This document shows positions 52,186-60,554 of a stretch of 64,000 nt of DNA, piece by piece. This stretch comes from Bdellovibrionales bacterium RIFOXYC1_FULL_37_79 (GTDB lineage: Bacteria; Bdellovibrionota; Bacteriovoracia; Bacteriovoracales; Bacteriovoracaceae): contig MEQB01000026.1 of assembly GCA_001770015.1 (NCBI GenBank), positions 1 through 64,000 on the forward strand, in the 5' to 3' direction. A program made the translations under genes and the position numbers. Positions within the stretch are counted from its first letter, which is position 1, and each line of letters starts with the position of its first letter. The notes beneath the pieces are model-generated. The model ran no database searches and was not told the origin of the DNA. It saw only the letters and a list, made by a program, of their open reading frames with translations.

Positions 52186-54251
52186 AATATCTTGTTTTAC
52201 CAGTATTACTTATATGTTTTATTTATTCCACAACACTGTTTTGCTATCCTCTTTTTTTTAAATGTGGTGATAATGAAGAATTGCTGGATGTTGAAATTTC
52301 TGAGCAGTTGCAGCATGTATTAGAAATGTTTACTAGAGCAACGGAGGACGACAAAAATGCTTTATTGAAAGAAGTTTGCAAGGGGAATATCGAGTGTTTA
52401 AAACAGCTTAATCAAATCGTTATGCTTGTTGATGCAAATAAAAATATTGTCAAAACTATTTTTGATAAGTCAGTTAGAGATATGAATGAAGGAATTAGTA
52501 AGATAGATCAAGCTCTTTTTGAACTTAATAAAAAGATTCCTTATTTCAATTCTCTCCTTGCTTGCTCAAAGACTAAAACAAAATTGAACACGGATCATTT
52601 CTTAAACGAGGAAGGACAGATTAAAATATTTTATCCTAATTATAGCAATTATATGTATATTTTGGGATGCAACAGAATTAATCAGAAAAATTGTACTCTT
52701 GGGAAAAAAAATGATTTTGAAAAGGTTATAAAAAATTCAATTTTTCTTGGGATTGATCCTTATGCAGTCTTAGCACTTGCTTTGATGGAGGGACCACCTC
52801 AATTAATTGATGCGCTATATTTGGACCCAATAGGTGAAATTGACATATTAGGTTGTAGCGGAAAGGCATTATCTAGATTTGATCATACAGCAAATTTTGA
52901 CTCCTTCAATACAAAATATCTTATTAAACCAACTATTAATGAGAAAAAAGAATTAGATGAAACGTTAAAAAAATTTATTGAAATGAAAACGAGTAAAACT
53001 TACGAAAAGAGTGAAAACTTTTTGTGTAGAGATAGTGAATCATCTATTACATATGGTAACTCCCGCTTGAGATTCTTTAAAAATAGACCAAGTGAAGGTA
53101 ATCAATGTTGTTTAAAGTTGTCTTTTGAAGTTACCCAAGAAGATGATCAAAAAGAAATAACACATGCGCTTCCTTACTTGCATGTGAAGAAAATTCTAAA
53201 AATGGGCTTTAGGAAAAAAAAAGATCCGGCCTTTACTTTGCAAGTCTTTAATGGTTTTACTGACTTGATGGGAGGAGCAGAGGGCGTTCCTAATTTTCGT
53301 TCAGGAGTGAATTTTTTTAATGATCCTGCTTATGGATATCAGACTATGGATTATATTCTAAACTCACTGATGAGTAATCCCCTCATCAAAAGAATCGTTG
53401 AAAAATACAATAAGCAATATGGGGATAAATATCCAAGCATAGTTTGCAAAAATCTGAAAAGTGGTTTTTATACCATAGATTCAAATTATTATTTTGAAAA
53501 ACATAAAAATTCAAAACGGTTCGAGACGATTTTTAAAAAAAACAAACAAGGTGATAATTTTAATAAGCTAAGTCTACGTGAACAATTAGTTTTTCGTAGG
53601 GAACTAGAAGACAAATCAGTATATCCTCATCTTACTGCGATGAATGATTACGTTGATCAAGAATTTATAGATGCAGTTTCAAAAAAAATTAAGAAATTCA
53701 ACCCTCATCTGAAAATTGGGCGAGAACTGTTTGAAAGCGAAGAATTTATCTCTCTACAGGGGTATTTTAATTTTTGTATAAATGGTTCAAAACCAGCCAC
53801 TCTAGAAGAGCATAAATTGATTGAAAAGAGTTATCTAATAGAAAAAAAATATTTTGATGCAACAAGATTGGGAACAAAAGAAGGCATTGATCAATTGGAA
53901 CCCTTACTTCTAGCAACAAGAAAAGAATTAAGAGGGATGGGATTTCTTGCCCCCAACCATTTTTTGAAAGAAATCCTATATCCAGAGAAAGTGATGAAAA
54001 AATTTAACTTATCCAAAATTATTGATATTGATGATTTAAAAAGATTATATCGTTACTATATAACAAACCAGGAATCCTATTCTATAAACATAGACAAAAA
54101 TCTCGCTATGAAAGAATATTTTAAAAAAGTCTATCCGCAAAGGGATACGGTTGGGAAAACTTCAAGCTATCCATTTACTCCATTTACTGACAAGCAAATC
54201 CAAAGCTTGAAAAGGAGTCTGTCGGATTCAGTATCAGCTTCAAAAAAATAA
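52182..54251 (+). CDS. Large exported protein, possible lysozyme-fold domain, 689 aa
   Basis: This protein has a signal peptide (about 1-20). The segment IKNSIFLGIDPYAVLALALMEGPP (about 186-209) resembles the SLT/lysozyme start (GvDPxLxxAIxxxES), with a glutamate in the catalytic position. FNGFTDLMGGAEGVPNFRSGV and a DPAYGYQT segment farther on recall the second half of such domains. Long flanking regions are lysine-rich and unrecognised. The start overlaps the upstream secreted gene by 4 nt. If correct it could cut peptidoglycan of its own or another cell; the evidence is by eye only. No lytic transglycosylase family is formally recognised. Confidence 0.55.
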   Translation: MKYLVLPVLLICFIYSTTLFCYPLFFKCGDNEELLDVEISEQLQHVLEMFTRATEDDKNALLKEVCKGNIECLKQLNQIVMLVDANKNIVKTIFDKSVRDMNEGISKIDQALFELNKKIPYFNSLLACSKTKTKLNTDHFLNEEGQIKIFYPNYSNYMYILGCNRINQKNCTLGKKNDFEKVIKNSIFLGIDPYAVLALALMEGPPQLIDALYLDPIGEIDILGCSGKALSRFDHTANFDSFNTKYLIKPTINEKKELDETLKKFIEMKTSKTYEKSENFLCRDSESSITYGNSRLRFFKNRPSEGNQCCLKLSFEVTQEDDQKEITHALPYLHVKKILKMGFRKKKDPAFTLQVFNGFTDLMGGAEGVPNFRSGVNFFNDPAYGYQTMDYILNSLMSNPLIKRIVEKYNKQYGDKYPSIVCKNLKSGFYTIDSNYYFEKHKNSKRFETIFKKNKQGDNFNKLSLREQLVFRRELEDKSVYPHLTAMNDYVDQEFIDAVSKKIKKFNPHLKIGRELFESEEFISLQGYFNFCINGSKPATLEEHKLIEKSYLIEKKYFDATRLGTKEGIDQLEPLLLATRKELRGMGFLAPNHFLKEILYPEKVMKKFNLSKIIDIDDLKRLYRYYITNQESYSINIDKNLAMKEYFKKVYPQRDTVGKTSSYPFTPFTDKQIQSLKRSLSDSVSASKK

Positions 54252-54272
54252 ACCTATTCCAAACTCAGTACT

Positions 54273-54456
54273 ACCGATAAATTAAGCAGCCACTCTAAAT
54301 TCAGTAAAAAATCCTTGTGCATGTTAAATCTTTTCATATTTTATCAATTGTAAACTGGCCATAGGTGATTCCATGGTATTAAGCCCAATAGGAGTTTTAC
54401 CAGAAATACCTTGATGAGGTCGTATCTCATTGTAGTGGCCGAGATAAAAAGCAAAG
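54273..54456 (-). mobile_element. IS remnant, integrase-core C terminus, copy 1
   Basis: On the minus strand this reads FAFYLGHYNEIRPHQGISGKTP and on to KYEKI-stop-HAQGFFTEF, the end of an IS3/IS481-type integrase-core transposase. A TAA replaces the CAA found in copy 2 (57013-57312). Similarity at the DNA level to copy 2 runs from ACTACCGATAAATTAAGCAGC to about 54440. It abuts repeat B. Confidence 0.8.
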
Positions 54457-54588
54457 GTTATTTTTTGCTAGTTAACTCTGATGAGAACTTTGATAATGAA
54501 GGAAGTCCCCAATCCAACTTATTCAAAGTTTCCTCCTGAAATTTTTGAATAAGTTTTGGCGCAAGATAATTTCCAGACACTAACAAAA
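54457..54588 (-). repeat. Dispersed repeat B, copy 2
   Basis: This segment matches 46102-46233 over its whole length with scattered changes. On the minus strand it encodes the end of a protein (LLVSGNYLAPKLIQKF, then LDWGLPSLSKFSSELTSKK-stop). An open frame of 70 codons at 54623-54835 (start RRNRPNLNTGN) lies upstream in the same orientation and may be the broken front part. The original gene is not identified. Confidence 0.7.
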
Positions 54589-54864
54589 TAATCGCCGTTA
54601 TATTTGTTTCCCCTGTTTCCGCTTAAATATTTATTGAACTGTAGCTTTTGACCACAGACCACCATGTTTTGCAAAAATCCCTGAATCGTTTAGTGATCTG
54701 GCAATTTTTCGATAAGATGATCCCATCGACCTTAGATTTAATATTTTCAAAATAACCTTTTGTTCCCTTGGTGGGGTAATCGAATGCCACCGACAATACG
54801 TTCCCCGTATTGAGGTTGGGGCGATTTCTTCGCAAGCTTAATTGTTTTTACTCGTTTAAAAAAA

Positions 54865-56034
54865 TCAGCAAAGCACTTCTTTTATACCATCTTGCCAAGG
54901 AAGAATTTCTACTTTATCTATTTTTTGCCTGATGGGATCGCGACTTAGGCAGAAACCTTGAGCATTTTTAAAATCTTTTACAAAGTTTTTCAGTGTATTT
55001 AATTCACCAGTATCGATTCTATTGGTAGATTTTATTTCAATCAGCGCCAGAGGCATCCCTGGTCGTTCTACTATGAGATCAACTTCTGCACCATCTTTGG
55101 TTTTTAGATATGCAAAAGCATAATCCTTTCTCATATAATCATGTAGTGCCATTATCTGGGTAATAATAAAATGTTCAAATGATTTTCCATAATCATAAGT
55201 TCCTTCCACAACCTCCAGAGAAATAGTTCTAGAGAGTGCCCTTTTTACTCCCAGGTCAAAAAAATAAAATTTGGGTGCACTTACTATTCGCTTGCGAATT
55301 GAAGTGTGATAAGATTCAAGCAATGTACCAATTAGTGTATCTTCCAATATTTCAAAATAACTTTTTACTGAATGGGATGTGCTATTTATTTGTTTGGCAA
55401 TTTTAGTGTAGTTGATAATTTCAGAATTCATTTGCGCCGCCACTTCCAGAAATTTCCGAAAAGGATCAAGCTCCTTCACAATATGTTCGGCCCAAATCTC
55501 CTCCTTAAGATAGGTCCGTGCATAAGATTTTAGAAATTCGGTGCGCGTAAGAGCGGCATCATTACCAGTGATATTTGTTATTTTAGGAAGCATGCCGAAG
55601 CGTAGTGCAAATTCCAAATTGAAATTCTCACCCAATTCTAGGTAAGTAAATGGATATAACTTATTTATCAGTGCCCGCCCTGCCAAAAGATTTGAGGCAC
55701 CTTTTTTTAATTTTCTGGCACTTGATCCAGTGAGAGCAAATTTTACCTTGGAACTTTTATTTTCAATAATTCGATGTACGACATCCAAGATTTTTGGAAT
55801 TTTTTGTATTTCATCAATAATCACCCATTCCAAATCAGGATTGCTTTTGACAGTTCTTTCTAAGAGATCTGGATCAGCTGAAAAACGCTCCTCTTCTTCA
55901 GCTCCCAGCAGGTCAATTATTTGGTGATTTGTGGTTTTAAAAAGCTCTTTTAAAAGAGTAGTTTTCCCTGTTCCTCTTGGCCCAAATAAAAATAAACTTT
56001 CTGATATCAAAGGTTTAAGCTGTCTATGTATCAT
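54865..56034 (-). CDS. ATPase of the AAA_14/DUF4143 type
   Basis: This 389-aa protein has a Walker A loop FGPRGTGKTTLL (about 17-28), a Walker B-like VIIDEIQK (about 71-78), a sensor FALTGSSARK and a C-terminal DUF4143-like region ending in a PD-(D/E)xK-like strand pair (GAEVDLIVERPG, LIEIKST). Such ATPases are frequent accessory genes of unknown role. It is alone on the minus strand, flanked by repeat B/IS remnant on its downstream side. Its start at 56034 is 183 nt from the divergent kinase-like gene. Confidence 0.88.
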   Translation of the reverse strand: MIHRQLKPLISESLFLFGPRGTGKTTLLKELFKTTNHQIIDLLGAEEEERFSADPDLLERTVKSNPDLEWVIIDEIQKIPKILDVVHRIIENKSSKVKFALTGSSARKLKKGASNLLAGRALINKLYPFTYLELGENFNLEFALRFGMLPKITNITGNDAALTRTEFLKSYARTYLKEEIWAEHIVKELDPFRKFLEVAAQMNSEIINYTKIAKQINSTSHSVKSYFEILEDTLIGTLLESYHTSIRKRIVSAPKFYFFDLGVKRALSRTISLEVVEGTYDYGKSFEHFIITQIMALHDYMRKDYAFAYLKTKDGAEVDLIVERPGMPLALIEIKSTNRIDTGELNTLKNFVKDFKNAQGFCLSRDPIRQKIDKVEILPWQDGIKEVLC

Positions 56035-56217
56035 ACTTCATAAGTGTACGCCATATTTGAAGTGATGTCAATTCAATTTTTTAACTGGCCATAAGGGAGT
56101 GGAGTGCGGTCGTTTTTATCGGAGTCTACCTCGGTAACCGATATTTTGAATCAATTCGGGATAAAACGTAAATAATAACCTACTTGAATTAATTCTTGAA
56201 ATTCCGACAAATATCCT

Positions 56218-56997
56218 GTGAAGATATATCACAAGATCATATTTATAATTGCACTATTGGCCAGCATTTTAGCTAATAGTAGCACACACGCTTCCTCTTC
56301 TAATGAAATTAGAAGATGTTTAGAGACAGCACTTATTTCCTTTGAAAAAAATAAACAAATTGTTAAGGATGCTGTTACTTCAGGACCTCTTGAAGAGCTA
56401 GAGGAATTAAAAATATATAACTCAAAAGATATAAATATTTCTCCAGTTAATGTGCATGGTGGCGAAAGTTTTTCGGGGGCTAATAATATGGGTATATTTG
56501 AGGCGGAGCTAAATGGTCAAAGAGTCCTTATAAAAAAACTCGATTCCCAAATGAATGATAATCAGTTTTCTTGGCATTTAGAACAAGGATATTTTGAAGA
56601 AATTGAACAATATATACAGCTATCAAGATTAGGACTGACACCCAAATTTAGAGGATTAGTTAAATTTGGTGATAATAGATATGGTATTATCTCAGATCTG
56701 ATTTCCCCCTCTTTTTTGCTCCGAGATACCTATTCCGTGGAATCAGAGGTGTCTCGCCACATTGAACTTGTCATGACTTCTGTTGACAATAAAATTAAGG
56801 AGCTTTGGAAGTTAAGATTGAAAGAGATTGTTAATGTGTTAAATGAGAATAATTATACCGTAAGTGATTTTCAAGTTTTGTTAACACCTGAGGGAAAAGT
56901 TTATGTTATTGATATCGAAGGATTTTCTAATTCTAAGAAAAATGTTACCAAAAAAAATTATAAAGCGCTTGAAATCCTTTTGAATTTAATTCAATAA
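56218..56997 (+). CDS. Exported protein kinase-like protein, 259 aa
   Basis: This protein has an N-terminal signal (about 1-26, IIFIIALLASILANSSTHA). It then shows a kinase-like outline: GGESFSGANNMGIFEAELNGQRVLIKKL (loop and lysine), GLTPKFRGLVKFGDNRYGIISDLI (hinge side) and VSDFQVLLTPEGKVYVIDIEGFS, comparable to the HGDxxxxNILL..DFG region of small-molecule or protein kinases. The usual catalytic Asp/Asn are altered (SDFQVLL), so activity is doubtful. The GTG at 56218 has a weak ribosome-binding site. It stands between two copies of an IS remnant. Confidence 0.6.
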   Translation: MKIYHKIIFIIALLASILANSSTHASSSNEIRRCLETALISFEKNKQIVKDAVTSGPLEELEELKIYNSKDINISPVNVHGGESFSGANNMGIFEAELNGQRVLIKKLDSQMNDNQFSWHLEQGYFEEIEQYIQLSRLGLTPKFRGLVKFGDNRYGIISDLISPSFLLRDTYSVESEVSRHIELVMTSVDNKIKELWKLRLKEIVNVLNENNYTVSDFQVLLTPEGKVYVIDIEGFSNSKKNVTKKNYKALEILLNLIQ

Positions 56998-57012
56998 AGG
57001 GGTTAATGTACT

Positions 57013-57312
57013 GTACTACCGATAAATTAAGCAGCAACTTAAAATTCAGTAAAAAGTCCATGTGCATGTTGAATCTTTTTATATTTTACCGATTGTAAAT
57101 TGGTTACAGGTAATTCCATGGTTTTAAACTGAATAGGAGTTTTACCGGAAATACCTTGATGAGACCGTATCTCATTGCAATGGCCTCTATATTTATTGCA
57201 AAAGTATCTAATGGATGATTCATCTTGCAGATGTAATTGAAAAATTAGTTCTTCTTGAAGAGTTTTCCAGTACCTCTCCATAACATTCTTTTGCCATGGA
57301 CATTCAGATGAT
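57013..57312 (-). mobile_element. IS remnant, integrase-core C terminus, copy 2
   Basis: The minus-strand frame reads SSECPWQKNVMERYWKTLQEELIF, then YRGHCNEIRSHQGISGKTPIQF and ends KYKKIQHAHGLFTEF, the C-terminal part of an IS3/IS481-type transposase. The outer end ACTACCGATAAATTAAGCAGC is shared with copy 1 at 54273. The front part of the element is missing. It is inactive. Confidence 0.85.
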
Positions 57313-57616
57313 ATCCTCAAAAGGGGACAGATACGAAAACGTGGAAAATAAACCAATTGATATTTTCGCACTGGATTTTAAAATCACTGAAAAGAAGAAA
57401 TATCTTGAACATTTTATTGAACCGTTTTATTTTTGGCCTATTAAATTTGGAAATAACCCCATCAAACTCGATATAATCATTCTGTATGACCGTACTAAAT
57501 TGCAAAAGGTAGTTCATAGATATGAGGGAAGAAAAGATATCAAAAGAGATGGCTTTGTTTTTAAAAAACCGAACAATAAAGTGGGTGCTTTAATGGGCAT
57601 CATTAAAATTATCTAA
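57313..57616 (+). pseudogene. 3' fragment of an unknown gene next to IS remnant
   Basis: An open frame runs from inside the IS end (57296) to the stop at 57616. The part after the IS (from ENVENKPIDIFALDFKI to VGALMGIIKII) looks like ordinary protein and has no homologue that I know. Because its first codons are IS sequence, it is probably the 3' end of a gene that lost its start. It could also be a chance frame. Confidence 0.4.
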
Positions 57617-57638
57617 TATCTTATTAGTTTTTTCTTCT

Positions 57639-57676
57639 CAAAATGTCTGGTGTCCCGCAGGCCTATCGCCCACTGG
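57639..57676 (+). repeat. Short dispersed repeat C, copy 1
   Basis: AAAATGTCTGGTGTCCCGCA then GGCCTATCGCCCAC matches 59184-59220 (AAAATGTCTGATGTCCCGAA then GGCCGATCGTCCAC) with a few substitutions. Both flank the lipoprotein gene at 57784-58905. Confidence 0.6.
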
Positions 57677-57742
57677 CCGGTACCAGTTCTCTATTGCAAT
57701 TTGCAGTTTTCTATAGCAAAAATCAAATAAATAATTTATAAC

Positions 57743-57825
57743 CAAATTTCCTTCACTATTTTTTATCATAAGAGGTCTGAAACTTGGGTCTTTTGATTTA
57801 TATTTTACCGCCTAAGAAATTCTTC
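57743..57825 (+). repeat. Dispersed repeat A, copy 3
   Basis: CTTCACTATTTTTTATCATA, then AGGTCTGAAACTTGGGTC and TTTTGATTTATATTTTAC match the right part of copy 2 (43914-44020) almost exactly. In this copy the segment overlaps the ribosome-binding site and first codons of the lipoprotein gene. Confidence 0.8.
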
Positions 57826-58905
57826 ATTTTTCTTCGCATTATAGGCGTTTCAATAATTTTGCTTCTGAGTGGATGCTCGACGTCCACGTTTACGCCATCA
57901 GAATCAAATAGGCCATTATTGTCTCAGCGCAACCGTAATATCTTAAATTTGGCCGTGGACCTTCAACATACTATCGCTCAAAATGTTTGGCCTGGATTCG
58001 AGGGTTTCCAGACAGCAGTTGTCTTCCTTTCGCCAGAAGGCCAATTCCTGTTCAATTCACAAGGTAATCCTCCCCTGGAGTACAAGGCTATTGGACGACA
58101 AGGCATTAAATGGAGCAATAAAGACTATAAAACTGACACATGGATAGCACCTGATGGAAAGCCATTTTCAAAGGAGGAGTTTGACCAAGGCTACCTTGCG
58201 AATGCATTTTCCGTTGAGCAATCAGAAGGGCATTTTCCATATTCCGTATTTTTCCTCGATTCGATTGAGCGATTTCACCAAAAAGGGATGAAATGGTCTC
58301 CTGATGATTGGCTTTCAATTTTTTGGCATGAAGTCTTTCATAATTTTCAAGATTCGCTCTACGCACCTGAGCTCGTTGTATCCGAAATTACAAATTTTGC
58401 GAATATAAAACCATATGTAGAATCAGAAAAGTTTCTTGAATTAGTCAGACATGAGCAGCGCATACTTATGACTGCTCTCAAAAAACAAAAATTAAAAGAT
58501 AAGCGTAAAACCATATGCATGGACTTTCTTAATGCTCGAAAAAAGCGATACAAGTCCATGAACCAACTTGCTGTGACCTCAGAAAAATTCTATGAAATTT
58601 CAGAAGGAACGGCGAGATATGTTGAAGAGTTAATGTCTTTAGAAGCAGGACGGATCTTTTCGGCAGAGAGGGTTAGATCCAGTTTTAAAATTATAGGCTT
58701 TGAACATTTTGAGAAATACGCAAAGAAAAATTTAGCGAGCTATTATGAGAAGCTCGACACGATGTCGACTTCGATGAAATATTTTTATAATACTGGATTT
58801 GGACTGGCGCTATTACTCGACCAGATCAATCCCCTCTGGAAAAAAACAGCTTTTCAAACTAAAGGCTTCTTATTCACAACTGTTGAGCAATGGTGTAGAC
58901 GCTAA
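57784..58905 (+). CDS. Lipoprotein with HExxH zinc-peptidase-like motif
   Basis: This 373-aa protein has a lipoprotein signal (LRIIGVSIILLLSGC, lipobox LSGC at Cys31). It carries WHEVFHNFQ, an HExxH motif at residues 182-186, and EISEGTARYVEEL near 274, whose glutamate fits the third zinc ligand of gluzincin peptidases. It is probably an envelope-anchored metallopeptidase. The TTG at 57784 follows AAGAGG with normal spacing; no ATG is available before the lipobox. The first residues derive from repeat A. It is alone in its transcription unit. Confidence 0.75.
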   Translation: MGLLIYILPPKKFFIFLRIIGVSIILLLSGCSTSTFTPSESNRPLLSQRNRNILNLAVDLQHTIAQNVWPGFEGFQTAVVFLSPEGQFLFNSQGNPPLEYKAIGRQGIKWSNKDYKTDTWIAPDGKPFSKEEFDQGYLANAFSVEQSEGHFPYSVFFLDSIERFHQKGMKWSPDDWLSIFWHEVFHNFQDSLYAPELVVSEITNFANIKPYVESEKFLELVRHEQRILMTALKKQKLKDKRKTICMDFLNARKKRYKSMNQLAVTSEKFYEISEGTARYVEELMSLEAGRIFSAERVRSSFKIIGFEHFEKYAKKNLASYYEKLDTMSTSMKYFYNTGFGLALLLDQINPLWKKTAFQTKGFLFTTVEQWCRR

Positions 58906-59268
58906 CAAGAAAAAAGCTTTGGAGAAAAAAAGAATCATCTTAGTAACAATTTTTTCTTCAATATAAAAAAACGCATCCCAGCTTTTACCTCTTGCCGGAC
59001 ATTATGCCTGAGGGTTTATTAAGTTTCGCATAAAATACTATGGTAATCGGTACCAATTCCGATCTGTTGCGGCCTCGAATAAGACATTTCGGTCCGAAAA
59101 CCTTAGCTTTCAGTCTGGACTTCATTTAAACCTTGAACCAGTTCGTACTTAACTTACACTTAATGCGATAGTATTAAGAATTCTAAAATGTCTGATGTCC
59201 CGAAGGCCGATCGTCCACCGTAAAATCCTTTTATAGGCTCCCGGGCCACGATCGTCTATCCTTCGGCA
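58906..59268. other. Intergenic, no gene seen
   Basis: About 360 bases follow the lipoprotein gene. Only the short repeat C copy (59184-59220) is recognisable. No terminator with a good stem is seen, and no reading frame is supported. Confidence 0.5.
59184..59220 (+). repeat. Short dispersed repeat C, copy 2
   Basis: Second copy of the motif at 57639-57676, differing at about six positions, on the other side of the lipoprotein gene. Confidence 0.6.
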
Positions 59269-59455
59269 CTATGCTACTTTTGACAGATCAATATCATCAA
59301 GAACTTCTTTAACTTTAAGTAGTGTTTTGAGTGTTGGATTATTTCCGCCTGATTCTAATCGTTGATATGGTAAAAGTCCGATACCTATTTTTCCTGCCAA
59401 CTATTGTTGAGTACAGCTGACAGCTAAATTTTCCTAAATCCAGTACCTCACTCAT
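59269..59455 (-). pseudogene. Frameshifted XRE-type helix-turn-helix gene
   Basis: On the minus strand an ATG at 59455 begins MSEVLDLGKF, and in another frame the text continues LAGKIGIG, LPYQRLESGGNNPTLKTLLKVKEVLDDI then DLSKVA-stop at 59269. This is the XRE HTH pattern of an antitoxin or phage-like regulator, broken by at least one frameshift around 59395-59430. No partner toxin remains beside it. Confidence 0.7.
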
Positions 59456-59471
59456 CACAACCTTCCATTAC

Positions 59472-60554
59472 TTAAATTCTCGACGAAACTTCTTCCTTGT
59501 AGGGTTTCCAGCTTCCAAACCAGCTATTGACGCTGGAATTATGAATAATCCCGGTTTTGTGGTGAAGATCCACCACGATATAGGTTAATTTGGCAACATC
59601 TTCATGCTTGGCCACATCCACCGAAGGGATGATGTTCCAGGAGCCACTATTAAAATATTGTTTTCCCTCGGGGAATCTGCGCCACTCGGATAAATGCACA
59701 TGGCCTAGGATCACGATGGAATATTGATTGGATTTTCTTAAAATTTTTTTGGCCACTTTATCAAAACGTGGATAATGAGTAAAATGCCGAAACATTTTAA
59801 AAGTTGCAAAAAGACCTCGGTTTAACTTGGAATACTCCGAGGAACTGGCCTTAAGAAAATGAACCGCACTCAGATAAACAATTCTCCAGAAAAAATGAAA
59901 ATCATGGAAAATGCACCACTTGATATAAGCGCTCAGTGGTCTGATCTTGTCAAAATAAGGCCGCTCCTTTTTAAGTTTGGGTAAAACCAAAGTACAAAAA
60001 AGGGATGCCCAAGGCAGATTGATCACTTTCTTGTCTCCTGGGCCAATCAGAAAATAATCTTTTTCATCCACGGTATTCACCACATCAAAACGGTGTCCGT
60101 GCTCAATATAAACGCCATGAATATTTTGAAAAAAGGCAAAGCTTAGGTTCCCCTCCACGATCTGATTGAATTTTTTCTGGGCACCTTCAAACGCCATCGC
60201 TGCATCATGATTCCCGATAATATAGGTAATCATCTTATTGGGTTTTTTTAAAAAATCCTTGATCGCCTCAAAAAAAATGGGGTGTCCTTTATGGATTAAT
60301 TGCAAGGCATTGATCGTTAATTGTTCATCCACCACATGGGTAAAAATACCATCAATATCTATTTGTAACAGATTTAAAATATCACCATTTAACACCAGAT
60401 GGATTTCCTTTAAATAGTTTTTCCCCGTGGAATAATAGGTTAAAAATTCAGCAAATTTTTCATCTTCAAAGAAATCCTCTAAAATATTTTTCAAACCGTT
60501 ACTGAAATAGCGGCCTCTTCCCAAATGAAAATCACTAACCACCAAAATCAACAT
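59472..60554 (-). CDS. Calcineurin-like metallophosphoesterase
   Basis: This 360-aa protein has all the family blocks: VSDFHLG (DxH), LNGDIL (GDxx), IIGNHDAA (GNHD), IEHGHRFD and LGHVHLSEW (GHxH). It lacks a signal peptide. It probably acts on a phosphoester such as a phospholipid precursor or nucleotide. Its start overlaps the stop of the GGDEF gene by 7 nt, so they are translationally coupled. The substrate cannot be read from the sequence. Confidence 0.92.
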   Translation of the reverse strand: MLILVVSDFHLGRGRYFSNGLKNILEDFFEDEKFAEFLTYYSTGKNYLKEIHLVLNGDILNLLQIDIDGIFTHVVDEQLTINALQLIHKGHPIFFEAIKDFLKKPNKMITYIIGNHDAAMAFEGAQKKFNQIVEGNLSFAFFQNIHGVYIEHGHRFDVVNTVDEKDYFLIGPGDKKVINLPWASLFCTLVLPKLKKERPYFDKIRPLSAYIKWCIFHDFHFFWRIVYLSAVHFLKASSSEYSKLNRGLFATFKMFRHFTHYPRFDKVAKKILRKSNQYSIVILGHVHLSEWRRFPEGKQYFNSGSWNIIPSVDVAKHEDVAKLTYIVVDLHHKTGIIHNSSVNSWFGSWKPYKEEVSSRI

